The notes: a model not told the origin generated them from the letters alone. Positions 19,141-29,055 are shown, numbered from the stretch's first letter. The stretch: DNA of 64,000 bases from Verrucomicrobiota bacterium (GCA_022709905.1 JAKLHY010000008.1:94282-158281); one strand, 5' to 3'. Numbers and translations: made by a program.

Positions 19141-20754
19141 ATGACTTCTCCGTTTGAGGCGAACGCTGCAATGCCCCGTCTTGAGATGCGGGGCATGTCG
19201 AAGCGTTTTGGGGCGACGCTCGCATTGGAGGGGGTGAACCTCCGGGTGGCGTCGGGAGAAGTCTTGGCTTTGGTGGGAGAAAACGGGGCGGGCAAGAGCA
19301 CCTTGATGAAGGTGCTGTCAGGGGCCCACCGGCCAGATGAGGGCCGGATGTGGCTCGATGGCCTGGAGTATCGGCCCGCGCATCCGCTGCAGGCCCGGCA
19401 GGCGGGCGTGGCGATGATTTATCAGGAGTTGTCGTTGGCGCCGCATCTGACGGTGGCGGAGAACATCCTGTTGGGCATGGAACCGCACCGGATGGGTTGG
19501 ATCGATCGTCGGGCCGTTCGGACGCGGGCGGCTGAGGCGATCCGGCATTTTGGGCATCCGGAGATTATGCCTGACCGGCGGGTCGGAGACATGTCCGTGG
19601 GAGCGCAGCAATTGGTGGAGGTGGCCCGGGCGCTGGCAGTGGGCTGCCGGGTGTTGATTCTGGACGAGCCGACGAGCAGCCTGACTCAGAGGGATGCACG
19701 GCAGTTGTTCTCGTTGATCCAGCGGCTCAAAACCGAGGGATTGGCGATCATATACATTTCGCATTTTTTGGAGGAAGTGAAGCAGGTGGCGGATCGGATC
19801 ACCATCTTGCGCGATGGCCGGACGGTTGAAGATTGTCCCATGGCCCAGATCTCAACCGATCGCATCATTCGACTCATGGTGGGACGGGAGGTGAAGGATT
19901 TGTATCCGCGATCCCGACGTCAGAGAGGCGAAGTTATCCTCGAGATCAACCAGTTATCCGGTGGGCGCAAGCCGCAAAAGGCCAGCTTGGCATTGCACCG
20001 GGGCGAGGTGCTGGGAATTGCCGGTCTGATGGGAGCGGGAAGGACGGAGTTGTTGCGCTGCATTTTTGGGCTGGATCCAATCAGGGAAGGGAGAATTCGA
20101 GTCGGGATCCACGCCGGGCCGGCATCACCGCTTTGTCGATGGTCGCAGGGGGTGGGGATGCTGAGCGAAGATCGGAAACAGGAGGGCTTGGCGTTATCGC
20201 TCAGTCTGGCGGACAATGCGACTTTGTCGCGGCTGGAAGGTTTGGGGCCCGGTCCCCTGGTGTTTCCCAGGCGGCAGGCCGAGGCGACTCGAGTCTGGAT
20301 CGAGCGGCTGGGGATTCGTTGCCTGGGTCCTGAGCAGACCGTGGGTGATCTTTCCGGAGGCAACCAGCAAAAAGTGGCGCTGGCGCGGTTGTTGCATCAC
20401 GATGTTGACATCCTGCTCCTGGATGAACCGACACGAGGGATTGATGTGGCGGCCAAAGCGGTCGTCTATCAGTTGATTGACGAATTGGCGTCGGGCTCGA
20501 CTGTGGCCGGGCGTTTGCCGCGCGCAGTTCTGATGGTCAGCAGCTATTTGCCGGAGTTGCTCGGAATCTGCGATCGAGTGGCGGTGATGTGCCGGGGGCG
20601 GTTAGGCCTGGCCCGGCCCGCATCGGAAACGGACGAGCATCAGTTGATGGTGGAGGCGACCGGCCAGGAGTTCCACTGGAACGAAGGTCATCCCGATGCA
20701 ATGGGCGGATTTAGGAGGAATCAGCCCCAGAGGACCGAGGAAGGCGCAGAATGA
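19141..20754 (+). CDS. Sugar ABC transporter, tandem ATP-binding protein (RbsA/MglA-like)
   Basis: Cytoplasmic ATPase with two ABC domains (537 aa). Domain 1 has Walker A GENGAGKST, signature MSVGAQQLVEVARAL and Walker B VLILDEPTSSLT. Domain 2 has the degenerate Walker A GLMGAGRTELL that is normal for this family, signature LSGGNQQKVALARLL and Walker B ILLLDEPTRGID. I prefer ATG 19141 because the frame upstream to 19087 overlaps the receptor gene and looks non-conserved; ATG 19171 (MPRLEMRGMSKRFG) is also possible. The stop overlaps the permease start (ATGA). Confidence 0.92.
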   Translation: MTSPFEANAAMPRLEMRGMSKRFGATLALEGVNLRVASGEVLALVGENGAGKSTLMKVLSGAHRPDEGRMWLDGLEYRPAHPLQARQAGVAMIYQELSLAPHLTVAENILLGMEPHRMGWIDRRAVRTRAAEAIRHFGHPEIMPDRRVGDMSVGAQQLVEVARALAVGCRVLILDEPTSSLTQRDARQLFSLIQRLKTEGLAIIYISHFLEEVKQVADRITILRDGRTVEDCPMAQISTDRIIRLMVGREVKDLYPRSRRQRGEVILEINQLSGGRKPQKASLALHRGEVLGIAGLMGAGRTELLRCIFGLDPIREGRIRVGIHAGPASPLCRWSQGVGMLSEDRKQEGLALSLSLADNATLSRLEGLGPGPLVFPRRQAEATRVWIERLGIRCLGPEQTVGDLSGGNQQKVALARLLHHDVDILLLDEPTRGIDVAAKAVVYQLIDELASGSTVAGRLPRAVLMVSSYLPELLGICDRVAVMCRGRLGLARPASETDEHQLMVEATGQEFHWNEGHPDAMGGFRRNQPQRTEEGAE

Positions 20755-21725
20755 ACTTCGGAGATCAAACCCATTGGAAACGATGGCTGGGCCGGATTGG
20801 GCCTCTCCTGGGGCTGCTATTGCTCTTTGCCTTTTTTGCGATGGTTGCGCCTCCGAGTTTCCGGTCGGTTCGCAATCTGGAGACTATTGCCCGGCAGACT
20901 ACCATTGTTGGACTGGGCGCCCTGGGGATGACGGCGGTGATTATTGCGGGCGGGATTGATCTTTCGATCGGATCGATGGTGGCCTTGGCAACGGTCGTGA
21001 CTGCGTGTTGTCTGAACCTGGCCGGCATCGGCCCGGTGGCGGCGGCGTTGATGGCTGTTTTGGCGTGCGCGTTGTGCGGCGGGCTGAATGGATTGCTGGT
21101 GACCCGGCTGCGGGTGGTGCCGTTTATTGTCACCATGGGCATGATGCTGCTGGTGCGCGGCGTGGCAAAGGGACTGTCGCATGAACAGAAGATCGACGCG
21201 CCCGAAACCTGGCTGAACGAGTTGCTCGCCAGTCTGCCCGCGGACCGGCGTTGGATGCTGGTGCCGGCGGGTGTTTGGATTCTTGTGGCCATGTCTATCC
21301 TGATGGTCTTGATGCTGAGATACACCCGGCTTGGACGGCACACGTTTGCCATCGGTTCGAACGAGCATACAGCGAGGCTTTGCGGAGTGGCGGTGGATCG
21401 CGTCAAAATCTTGATTTACACCTTGTGCGGTTTCTTTGCGGGGATGGCGGGGGTGATGCAGTTTTCGCGGTTGACCGTGGGGGATCCGACCGTGGCGGTG
21501 GGATTGGAATTGGATGTCATCGCCGCGGTGGTCATTGGCGGGGGGAGCCTTGCCGGAGGGGAAGGTTCGATTTTGGGCAGTTTGGTGGGCGCCTTGATTA
21601 TGTCGGTGATCCGGTCGGGCTGTTCCCAGATGGGGATGTCCAACTGGGTTCAGGAGATCCTGACCGGAATGATTATTGTCGCGGCGGTGGCCTTGGATCG
21701 TTTGCGTCATCGGAAAGTGGAGTAG
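20751..21725 (+). CDS. Sugar ABC transporter, permease (RbsC-like)
   Basis: BPD_transp_2 family inner-membrane permease (324 aa, about eight to ten helices). Family landmarks are ETIARQTTIVGLGALGMT, IDLSIGSMVALATV, NGLLVTRLRVVPFIVTMG, GSNEHTARLCGV (cytoplasmic loop contacting the ATPase) and GGGSLAGGEGSILGSLVGAL. The gene starts inside the ATPase stop (ATGA), so the two are translationally coupled, and the kinase-MurQ gene starts 6 bases after its stop. Confidence 0.93.
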   Translation: MNFGDQTHWKRWLGRIGPLLGLLLLFAFFAMVAPPSFRSVRNLETIARQTTIVGLGALGMTAVIIAGGIDLSIGSMVALATVVTACCLNLAGIGPVAAALMAVLACALCGGLNGLLVTRLRVVPFIVTMGMMLLVRGVAKGLSHEQKIDAPETWLNELLASLPADRRWMLVPAGVWILVAMSILMVLMLRYTRLGRHTFAIGSNEHTARLCGVAVDRVKILIYTLCGFFAGMAGVMQFSRLTVGDPTVAVGLELDVIAAVVIGGGSLAGGEGSILGSLVGALIMSVIRSGCSQMGMSNWVQEILTGMIIVAAVALDRLRHRKVE

Positions 21726-21731
21726 ACTGAA

Positions 21732-23729
21732 ATGCAACTACAGAATGATCGAATATGTTTGGGGATCGAGGGGGGAGGAACTCGAACGGTGGCTTTGGCG
21801 GTGGATGCGAGAGATCGCGTGATCCGCCGATTGGAACTGGGGCCGGCCAATCTGCGATTGGTTTCCGATTCGGATTTGGAGCGGATGTTGCGGCAGATTG
21901 CACGGGAGACCCCGAGTCCAGCCGCTGTGGCCATTGGTCTGGCGGGGGCCCGGACACCGGCCAATTTTGACCGGATCCGGCGACTTGAGGAAAGGACATG
22001 GCCTGGAGTACCGTGCTGCGCAACCAACGATCTCGAGACCGGTTTGGCTGCCGCGCCCGGGTATCTGACGCGGCAGCGAGCTCGGGTGCTGGTATTGAGC
22101 GGCACGGGATCGTGTTGTTATGGAAAGTCAAAGGATGGACTTGCCGTCAAGGTGGGCGGGTGGGGTCATGTCCTGGGAGATCAGGGGAGCGGTTACGACA
22201 TGGGATTGCTAGCCTTGAAGACCGTGCTGGCCGAATGGGATGCCTCGGGACGCTGGCCTGCGCTGGGAACGCAGATCCTGCGAGCGCTCGCTTTGAATGA
22301 GCCCGATGATTTGGTCGACTGGGCACAAACGGCGAGCAAGGCGGACATCGCAACTCTGGCCGGGGAAGTCATGTCATCCGCCCAGAATCGAGATCGCCTG
22401 GCGATTCGCGTCTTCCAGACGGTGGCCATGCGTTTGGCGGAGATGGCCGTCGCCTGCGCGGAGCGACTGGGGGCGGGATCGGGGGGGGCTGAGTTTGTTT
22501 TTGCGGGGGGGCTGTTGCTCAAACAGCCGAAATTTGCGCGGTGTGTTCAGGCTGCTGTGAGCCGGGATTTCAAACGAGCCACTTTTCTCTCGTTGGAGAG
22601 AGAGTCAGTTTGGGGCGCAGTCCAATTGGCCCGACAGGCCATGGGATGTTCCGGCGTTGGCATGATTTCCGAGGCCGACGTTCGAAATATCGATGGTTCG
22701 GTCGGGTCAGCGATAGATCGGAAGCCGGATGCCTTGGGAAGAACTGACGTGAGTGAAGCCACGACCGAGCAACGCAATCCGGCCTCAAGGGATCTGGATC
22801 GCCTGCCGTTGCGCCATGCGATTCGACTGATGCTGGATGAAGAGTCTCTGGCCAACCGTGCGGTGCTGGCCGAGGCGGGGAAAATTGAACGCGTCATCCA
22901 ACGCGTGGTTCGCGCTTTTCGTCACAAGGGCCGGCTGTTTTATGTTGGCGCGGGGACCAGCGGGCGCTTGGGTGTGCTCGACGCCAGCGAGTGCCCTCCC
23001 ACGTTCCGCACACCGCCCGACATGGTGCAGGGAATCATGGCGGGAGGCCAGCGGGCGTTGTGGCAATCGGTGGAGGGCGCGGAGGACAATGCATCGGCGG
23101 GAAAGAGTGCGATCCGTTCTCGCGGGGTTCGCCGGGAGGACGTCGTTCTCGGGATTGCGGCGAGCGGACGAACTCCGTTCGTATTGGGGGCGCTTCGCGA
23201 GGCCCGGCGGATGGGGGCTTTGACCGTCCTGCTGACGTTCAATCAACGGCTGGCCTTGGCGCCCGAGGATCGTCCCTGGCTGATCGTATCGCCTGGGACC
23301 GGGCCGGAGGTGCTGACAGGATCGACGCGTTTAAAGGCCGGCACGGCGACCAAGCTGGTCCTGAACCTTATTACCACTTTGTCCATGGTGCGTTTGGGCA
23401 AGGTCGTCAGCAACCTGATGATCGACGTGCTTCCCGCCAACATGAAGCTTCAGGATCGCGCCGTTCGGATTTTATGCGCCTTGAGCGGTTTGGAATACGA
23501 AGAGGCCCGGCAGGCGCTCGAACAGAATCAATGGATCATTGAGACCGCCTGGCGCAGGCTTCAAAGGAAGGGCATTCTAGCCTCTCATCGTATTCAGCAA
23601 AATCGGAGGCCGGCGAGTTCTCGGGATCGGATCGTCAGATCCGGTGAACAGAAGGCCCGAGGTCGTGTGCTGGCACGCAGGGGGACTTCCGACATTAGGG
23701 TGGGCAGCCAATCTCAGCATACAAAATGA
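21732..23729 (+). CDS. Bifunctional BadF/NagK-type sugar kinase fused to N-acetylmuramic acid 6-phosphate etherase (MurQ)
   Basis: Two enzymes in one 665-aa chain. Residues about 1-310 are a BadF/BadG/BcrA/BcrD-type ATPase of the GlcNAc/MurNAc-kinase kind (EGGGTRT phosphate loop, LVLSGTGSCCYG, GGWGHVLGDQGSGYD). Residues about 350-620 are MurQ: LDRLPLRHAIRLMLDEE, GAGTSGRLGVLDASECPPTF with the SIS-domain sugar-phosphate loop and one catalytic Glu, and SVEGAEDNA with the second. MurQ cleaves the lactyl ether of MurNAc-6-P to GlcNAc-6-P and D-lactate; the kinase half would make its substrate from unphosphorylated MurNAc, as expected if an ABC importer and not a PTS brings it in. The last 40 residues are unassigned. 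The stop overlaps the next frame (ATGA). Confidence 0.88.
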   Translation: MQLQNDRICLGIEGGGTRTVALAVDARDRVIRRLELGPANLRLVSDSDLERMLRQIARETPSPAAVAIGLAGARTPANFDRIRRLEERTWPGVPCCATNDLETGLAAAPGYLTRQRARVLVLSGTGSCCYGKSKDGLAVKVGGWGHVLGDQGSGYDMGLLALKTVLAEWDASGRWPALGTQILRALALNEPDDLVDWAQTASKADIATLAGEVMSSAQNRDRLAIRVFQTVAMRLAEMAVACAERLGAGSGGAEFVFAGGLLLKQPKFARCVQAAVSRDFKRATFLSLERESVWGAVQLARQAMGCSGVGMISEADVRNIDGSVGSAIDRKPDALGRTDVSEATTEQRNPASRDLDRLPLRHAIRLMLDEESLANRAVLAEAGKIERVIQRVVRAFRHKGRLFYVGAGTSGRLGVLDASECPPTFRTPPDMVQGIMAGGQRALWQSVEGAEDNASAGKSAIRSRGVRREDVVLGIAASGRTPFVLGALREARRMGALTVLLTFNQRLALAPEDRPWLIVSPGTGPEVLTGSTRLKAGTATKLVLNLITTLSMVRLGKVVSNLMIDVLPANMKLQDRAVRILCALSGLEYEEARQALEQNQWIIETAWRRLQRKGILASHRIQQNRRPASSRDRIVRSGEQKARGRVLARRGTSDIRVGSQSQHTK

Positions 23730-23767
23730 ACACTTTTTTAGCACACTGCATATTCGGATGGAGGTTT

Positions 23768-26700
23768 ATGTTCCCATCAAGAGTTTTAGAAATATCCATC
23801 AGCCGTCTACTCCTGGTCGCCTTGGTTTTTCCCCGGGTTCTGGTGGCGGGATCTTTGGGGGAGGTGGAGGTGAGAAATGGCGAGGTTGAGGATGGCGAGC
23901 AGGCGCCGAGGGATTGGACCTCCGGGGCGGGGCGAACCGAATGGTCTTCCGAAGCCCATTGGGGAAAGCGCAGCCTGGCGGTGTTCGGCAAGGGCGACGA
24001 TGCTGGCTATTGGCAAAGCGCGCCTTTGAGATTGGAGCCTGGGCGGTTGTATGTTCTATCGTTTTGGGCCAGGCAGTCGGAAGGAACGACCGGAGGCTGT
24101 GCCACAGCAGGGGTGAGTCCCGTCAATCGGGACTATAATCTCACGAGCGATTGGCGCTGTTACCGCTATGTGTTTCAGACGCCCCAGGATGTCCGAGAAG
24201 CCTCGCTTCGGCTGGGACAATGGCATCTGAACGGCTCCGTTTTTTTTGATGATATTGAGCTGGCTCCCGTGACTGCGTTGCATGCGCGCCTGGACAACGA
24301 TCTGGAGTTGGGAGAGGGCGAGAGTCTTGAGGCCGGCCGGTACCGGTGTCGGATTGACTTCGAAGGAGAAGGATCAAATTCGCATCGCACGTTGAGAACG
24401 AACCAGGCCGGTTTTAACTCGAACCGCTGGCTGTTTCACCCCGGGGCACTCCTCGCGTATCAGCATACGGTGCCGGGTTCGAAGCTCAACGAGGGGCGGG
24501 TGCGCGTTGCCTTGAACTACCAGGAGGGAGGCGAACTGCGAGTGGAAGCCAGTGCCGATGGCCGGAACTGGGAGTTGATTGGCCAGGTGGACAAACCGAC
24601 CTCGGTCCGGTGGTTCGTTCTTCCTGCGAGGTTGTTTCCTTCGGAATACGTCATGATTCGGTTGCGGCATGCGGGCGATTCCGGTCATTTCCAGGTCAAT
24701 ACGTATGAGTTCGAAGCCGGCATTTCGGATACCACACTGATCGGTGAAGGATGGACGCGATATCTCTCGGTGAAAAAAAGTCATCCCGAATGGACCGTGA
24801 AGATCCGGGGATTTCATGTCGAGGATGCCTTTGCCCAAGGGAAGATTGATCTGAGTGTAAGTCATCGGGGGCGTTCTGTCCGCCGGGCAACACTCACTGT
24901 CCACGACGAATTACAAGATAATCCGGGCGCGGAGAAGGGCAACTGGCGATGGCAGGACTCGTTGTTGCTCAAGGAAGGTGAAAGCCTCGAGGTGAGTGTG
25001 CCTTGGAAAACCGTTGGCCCAGGCAATCATCGGCTGTGTTTGCGACTGAGCGGGTCAAAGGACGACACTTATTTCGCGGGGCAAATGATGTTGCGCGGCA
25101 GTTTTCTGCAGGATCATGAATATGGTTATCGCCTGAGTGACGCCGGCGGGCTGAAGTTGTGGTGGTGCGAGAGCGGATGGAAGGTGGGGCGTCACCAATC
25201 GGCGCCCGTGCACCGGCCATTCGGAAGGTCTCGGCAGGCAGGGATCTCGCTGGCTCGCGGTGAACACGAGGCGTTTCAGTTGGTGCTCCATCCGGAACAG
25301 ACTGACTCGCTCCGATCGGCCGAGGCGCGTTGGAGATCTCGAGAGCATTCGGCGGGCTTGCGTGTTGAGTGTCAAGAAGTGGCCTATGTGCGGGTATCGC
25401 GCCCGACCGATGCGACGGGCAGTCGCGGAGAGTATCCGGATCCGCTGCCTCCCCTATCCTTTCCTTTGAGACTGGAGGCGGGTTTGAATCAACCGCTTTG
25501 GATTTCCGTGTATGCCGCGTCGAATGCGCCGGCTGGCCGTCACGCGGGTGAATTGATCCTCGAGACGGGACGGGACACTGTTCGGGTTCCGTTCGAGGTG
25601 CGGGTTTATGACTTCGAGTTGCCGCGGGAAGCGCATTTGCGCACTGCCTTTGGATTGGATCCCTCGATGATTGAGCGATATCACGGATTGAAGGATCCGG
25701 TTTTCCGTCAGGCTGTGTATGACCAATACCTGGCCAATTTCGCCGCGCACAGGATCAGTCCTTACTCCTTTTTCACCTACTCCCCGATCGAGGTTCGATT
25801 TGTTGGCCAGGGCGAAGCCCGAAAAGCCAACCTTGATTTCACGCGGTTTGACGCGGCGGCCACCCGGTGGCTGGACGGGGCGGGATTCAACAGTTACCGG
25901 CTGCCCGTTCAGGGAATGGGAGGCGGGACTTTTCACAGCCGGCATTTGGGAGAATTGGATGGACACCGGGAAGGCACGGAGGAACACGCGCGTTTGTTTC
26001 GGGATTACCTATCTCAGGTGGAGCGGCATCTTCGGGGCAAAGGCTGGTTGGACGAGGCCTATGTCTACTGGTTTGACGAGCCAGATCCCAAGGATTACGC
26101 GTTCGTGGTCGAGGGCATGCGGCGGTTGAAGGCGGCTGCTCCCGGGCTGAAGCGGTTGTTAACAGAACAACCCGAGGCCGAGTTGCGGGGGCACGTCGAG
26201 ATCTGGTGCGGACTCACGCCCGAATGGACCCGTGAGAAGGTGCGGGAGCGGCGTCAGGCGGGCGAGCAGGTCTGGTGGTATATCTGCACCGCGCCTCAGG
26301 CGCCTTACATTACTGAGTTCATCGACCACCCGGGTTTGGAACTGCGATTGTGGCCGTGGCAATCCTGGCAATATGGCGTGGATGGCCTTTTGGTGTGGGA
26401 AACCGTATACTGGACTAGCCCGCTGGTTTACCCTGAGCCGCAAGTTCAGGATCCGTGGAAGGATCCCATGAGTTATGTCACGGGATACGGCTTCGGCCCG
26501 GGACATGTCGGTTACTGGGGGAATGGGGACGGCCGATTTCTCTATCCCCCCCGTGGGATTTTGTCAGGGCAAAACCTGCCCTGCCTGGAGGGGCCCGTCA
26601 ACTCGATCCGATGGGAAAACCTGCGCGATGGCGTGGAGGACTACGAGTTCTTCTGGCGGCTGAAAACCGAGTGGAAACAGGTTTCCGCCACCGCCCCCGA

Positions 26701-26848
26701 GGCATTACAGAAGGCCGTCCGCGAGCTGCTCGAGGTGCCGACGGAAATCTCCCGCGACCTGACCCATTTCACGACCGATCCCAGAATCCTGTTGACTCAC
26801 CGGGATAAAGTGGCCCGGATGATCGAGCGATTGCGCCGGATGCGTTGA
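23768..26848 (+). CDS. Secreted DUF4091/GH123-like glycoside hydrolase
   Basis: About 1026 aa. ATG 23768 has GGAGG just upstream and starts a signal peptide (ISISRLLLVALVFPRVLVAG); an earlier ATG at 23726 overlaps the MurQ stop. Beta-sandwich modules fill the first 600 residues (a carbohydrate-binding-like start TEWSSEAHWGKRSLAVFG; FQVNTYEFEA). The C-terminal TIM-barrel-like DUF4091 part contains YVYWFDEPDPKDY near residue 775, with an acidic pair where GH123 enzymes place their Asp-Glu, then WWYICTAPQAPY, WPWQSWQYGVDGLLVWE and IRWENLRDGVEDYEF. GH123 hydrolyses beta-N-acetylgalactosaminides by substrate-assisted catalysis. A HexNAc-releasing role fits the MurQ-fusion neighbour, but specificity is inferred. 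Confidence 0.8.
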   Translation: MFPSRVLEISISRLLLVALVFPRVLVAGSLGEVEVRNGEVEDGEQAPRDWTSGAGRTEWSSEAHWGKRSLAVFGKGDDAGYWQSAPLRLEPGRLYVLSFWARQSEGTTGGCATAGVSPVNRDYNLTSDWRCYRYVFQTPQDVREASLRLGQWHLNGSVFFDDIELAPVTALHARLDNDLELGEGESLEAGRYRCRIDFEGEGSNSHRTLRTNQAGFNSNRWLFHPGALLAYQHTVPGSKLNEGRVRVALNYQEGGELRVEASADGRNWELIGQVDKPTSVRWFVLPARLFPSEYVMIRLRHAGDSGHFQVNTYEFEAGISDTTLIGEGWTRYLSVKKSHPEWTVKIRGFHVEDAFAQGKIDLSVSHRGRSVRRATLTVHDELQDNPGAEKGNWRWQDSLLLKEGESLEVSVPWKTVGPGNHRLCLRLSGSKDDTYFAGQMMLRGSFLQDHEYGYRLSDAGGLKLWWCESGWKVGRHQSAPVHRPFGRSRQAGISLARGEHEAFQLVLHPEQTDSLRSAEARWRSREHSAGLRVECQEVAYVRVSRPTDATGSRGEYPDPLPPLSFPLRLEAGLNQPLWISVYAASNAPAGRHAGELILETGRDTVRVPFEVRVYDFELPREAHLRTAFGLDPSMIERYHGLKDPVFRQAVYDQYLANFAAHRISPYSFFTYSPIEVRFVGQGEARKANLDFTRFDAAATRWLDGAGFNSYRLPVQGMGGGTFHSRHLGELDGHREGTEEHARLFRDYLSQVERHLRGKGWLDEAYVYWFDEPDPKDYAFVVEGMRRLKAAAPGLKRLLTEQPEAELRGHVEIWCGLTPEWTREKVRERRQAGEQVWWYICTAPQAPYITEFIDHPGLELRLWPWQSWQYGVDGLLVWETVYWTSPLVYPEPQVQDPWKDPMSYVTGYGFGPGHVGYWGNGDGRFLYPPRGILSGQNLPCLEGPVNSIRWENLRDGVEDYEFFWRLKTEWKQVSATAPEALQKAVRELLEVPTEISRDLTHFTTDPRILLTHRDKVARMIERLRRMR

Positions 26849-26929
26849 GGGAGGGGGCCAAACGCTGTGCTGTCCGAGACGAAAGACAAGACAGATGAAT
26901 GGCGAGTCTGGGGGTAAAGACAGAGTGCC

Positions 26930-27277
26930 ATGATGATTAGTACCCGTCTGCGCTGGCTGGGTATGTTCTTTTTGATCCTAGCCGGATCGTTGCTGGTTTG
27001 GGGCCAGACCCTGCTCAAACCCTATCTTGCCGGCTGGGCATTTATTGTCTATTGGCTGGCCTGTTTTCTGTTTACCGGGCTGGCCATGCTGGTTGCCCTC
27101 ATCGACCTGCGGAGGGTTCGGAAACAAATCGAACAGAAACATCGGCAGATGTGGCATCATACCCTGACCGACTCGGATGAGTCCTCCAGCGCCGGATCTC
27201 AAACCCGGCGTCAGTCTCCTGGAACTGCGGGTGAAAACCAGGACGCCGATCCAAAAAAGCCCAAAGGCGCCGAATAA
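26930..27277 (+). CDS. Small two-helix membrane protein
   Basis: 115 aa. Two hydrophobic helices (about residues 8-26 and 34-60, LGMFFLILAGSLLVWGQ and IVYWLACFLFTGLAMLV) are followed by a basic cytoplasmic helix (LRRVRKQIEQKHRQM) and a charged, low-complexity tail ending KKPKGAE. ATG 26930 or the adjacent ATG 26933 can start it. No family recognised; size, topology and position after the GH123-like gene (82-base gap, same strand) support a real gene of unknown function. Confidence 0.6.
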   Translation: MMISTRLRWLGMFFLILAGSLLVWGQTLLKPYLAGWAFIVYWLACFLFTGLAMLVALIDLRRVRKQIEQKHRQMWHHTLTDSDESSSAGSQTRRQSPGTAGENQDADPKKPKGAE

Positions 27278-27355
27278 TGCCGCATCGAGGGCCGGTGTGA
27301 CTGGAGCCTGTTTTGGACGCCGAATTTGAGATTTGAGATAGCCAAGCCTGGAGAT

Positions 27356-28171
27356 TCAGGGGGAAAAAACTTTCCGCAGGTAAGCAAGGCTTTTTTCCCC
27401 AATGACTTCGTATCCTTCCTCGAACTTGAAAACTTCCACGGACACAAAGCCGCTGTAACCGACTTCTTTCAAGGCATCGGCGATGGGGACAAAGTCCACG
27501 TCACCGAAGCCCGGGCCTTTGAGGTTGCGGTCGTTGGCGTGGAAATAGGCGAAATCAGGCCAGGACTCGCGGATGATTTGGGGGATGGTTTTGGACTCGG
27601 AGCACATGGCCTTGACATCAAGCATGATCTTGAACCAGGGGCTTTCGAGTTGCCGTGTGAAACGCAAGGCGTCTTCCGCGGTATTGATGAAATTGGTCTC
27701 GACAGGGGCGAGGGGTTCAAGACAGAGGGTGACCTGGCGTTGCGCGGCTTGTTTTACGGCCACGGCGAAGGTCTCGAGCGCCCAATCCCAGGCCTGTTCG
27801 AAGGACACGCCTTCCATCACGTTCCGTTGTTTGGGCGAGCCCACAATCATGAACCTGCCTCCGAGATCCGCGCAAAAATCGACGAGGTCGCAGAAATACG
27901 AGGCCGTTTTCCGCCGCAGACTCGAATCCGGGCAATTGATGTATAAACCCTCGGGTTTCACCAGGACCCAGTGGATGCCGGAGATTTCGATGCCGGCATT
28001 TCGGGCTTCGTTTCGGATGGATAACCGCCGTTCCGGAGAGAGGTCGTTGACGGAGTTGGCGATCGTGAACGGCGCGATTTCGATGGCGTCAAACCCGAGG
28101 CGGGCGGCCTGGCGGATGGCGTCCTCGACCGCTTGTCCCTGGAAGATTTCGCTGCAGATGGCGAATTTCAT
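27356..28171 (-). CDS. Sugar phosphate isomerase/epimerase (xylose-isomerase-like TIM barrel)
   Basis: Cytoplasmic TIM-barrel protein (271 aa; no signal peptide, unlike the one at 5.7 kb). ATG 28171 (MKFAICSEIF) is chosen because the upstream extension to 28231 lies in the prepilin gene. AP_endonuc_2 landmarks: GFDAIEIAPFT, ISGIHWVLV, VTLCLEPLAPVETNFINTAED with a metal Glu, IMLDVKAMCSES with the metal Asp, FAYFHANDRNLKGPGFGDVDF with the metal His, and GFVSVEVFKF. Likely an epimerase/isomerase of a keto-sugar or polyol; substrate unknown. Lies 17 bases downstream of the prepilin gene and may share its transcript. Confidence 0.88.
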   Translation of the reverse strand: MKFAICSEIFQGQAVEDAIRQAARLGFDAIEIAPFTIANSVNDLSPERRLSIRNEARNAGIEISGIHWVLVKPEGLYINCPDSSLRRKTASYFCDLVDFCADLGGRFMIVGSPKQRNVMEGVSFEQAWDWALETFAVAVKQAAQRQVTLCLEPLAPVETNFINTAEDALRFTRQLESPWFKIMLDVKAMCSESKTIPQIIRESWPDFAYFHANDRNLKGPGFGDVDFVPIADALKEVGYSGFVSVEVFKFEEGYEVIGEKSLAYLRKVFSP

Positions 28172-28188
28172 GGCTGGGGCGGGAGGAT

Positions 28189-29055
28189 TCAACGTCCAAA
28201 ACGAATAAAGGGCACGCGTTCCTTCCACCACTCGAAGTCCCGTCGGCCTTCGGCGTCAAACGTCACCGTGGTGTAGGAGAACTTGATGGGAATTACGGAG
28301 GAGCGCTTGCTGATCCACTTGTGAATTTCCGAATGGCCATCGGCAAACGAGAAACCGCAAGCGCCGTTGTGATAGGAAGCGGGGATGTCTTGCCAGCTGG
28401 TTGCTGTGGGATTGTTGATGAAGTAGCCGTCGTTGATGGAATCGGGATGTTCATCGAGGGTGACCCAGGTGTTAGCGGGCTGGGGGACATCGGAGGTCTT
28501 CATGAACTGCCGATACTCGGTGATCAATGCGTTCTTGCCTTGCAGGGTGGGGTCGGCGTTGTTATAGGCGTCAAACCGGCCAAAGAAGGCGTTCATCGAA
28601 AGGCTGCGGATTCGGCCGGGCCAGCCTTTGGCCTTCTGGGCGGTGCTGACATATTTATCGGCTGGGCACTTATAGACCCCGACAGCATTGGCGGTGTAGG
28701 GCGCGAGGATGCCGTTTTTGACCCAGTCCGCGTTGGTGATGCTGCGCTCCCCGGCCGACGCGCCGGCGCCCCAGCTCATAACGTTATTCACCCAGTTGCG
28801 GAAGGTGCCCCGTGAGATTTCATTAATCGTCTCGGTCACCCCGAAGTTGTTGACCACACGGTCCTCGTAATCGTTGGCATAGACAATCCAGGCCTGCATC
28901 AATTGGCGGGTGTTGTTCATGCATCCAATGCCCTGGGCCTTGGTTTTGGCCTTGGCCAGGGCGGGCAGCAGCATGCCCGCCAGGATCGCAATGATGGCAA
29001 TCACCACCAGCAGCTCAATTAAAGTGAACCCCGAAGTTTTTCGTAATGTTGGCAT
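28189..29055 (-). CDS. Prepilin-like secreted protein with N-terminal cleavage/methylation site and H-X9-DG motif
   Basis: 288 aa. The N-terminus [19 protein letters not shown] is a textbook type IV/type II secretion pseudopilin signal: prepilin peptidase cuts after Gly and methylates Phe. The C-terminal domain holds the H-X9-DG motif ([13 protein letters not shown]), typical of the very large pilin-like families of Planctomycetes, Verrucomicrobia and Lentisphaerae. ATG 29055 (MPTLRK) is preferred over ATG 29064. No pilus-assembly genes are adjacent; in these phyla single copies are scattered through the genome and their function is unclear. Confidence 0.9.
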   Translation of the reverse strand: MPTLRKTSGFTLIELLVVIAIIAILAGMLLPALAKAKTKAQGIGCMNNTRQLMQAWIVYANDYEDRVVNNFGVTETINEISRGTFRNWVNNVMSWGAGASAGERSITNADWVKNGILAPYTANAVGVYKCPADKYVSTAQKAKGWPGRIRSLSMNAFFGRFDAYNNADPTLQGKNALITEYRQFMKTSDVPQPANTWVTLDEHPDSINDGYFINNPTATSWQDIPASYHNGACGFSFADGHSEIHKWISKRSSVIPIKFSYTTVTFDAEGRRDFEWWKERVPFIRFGR

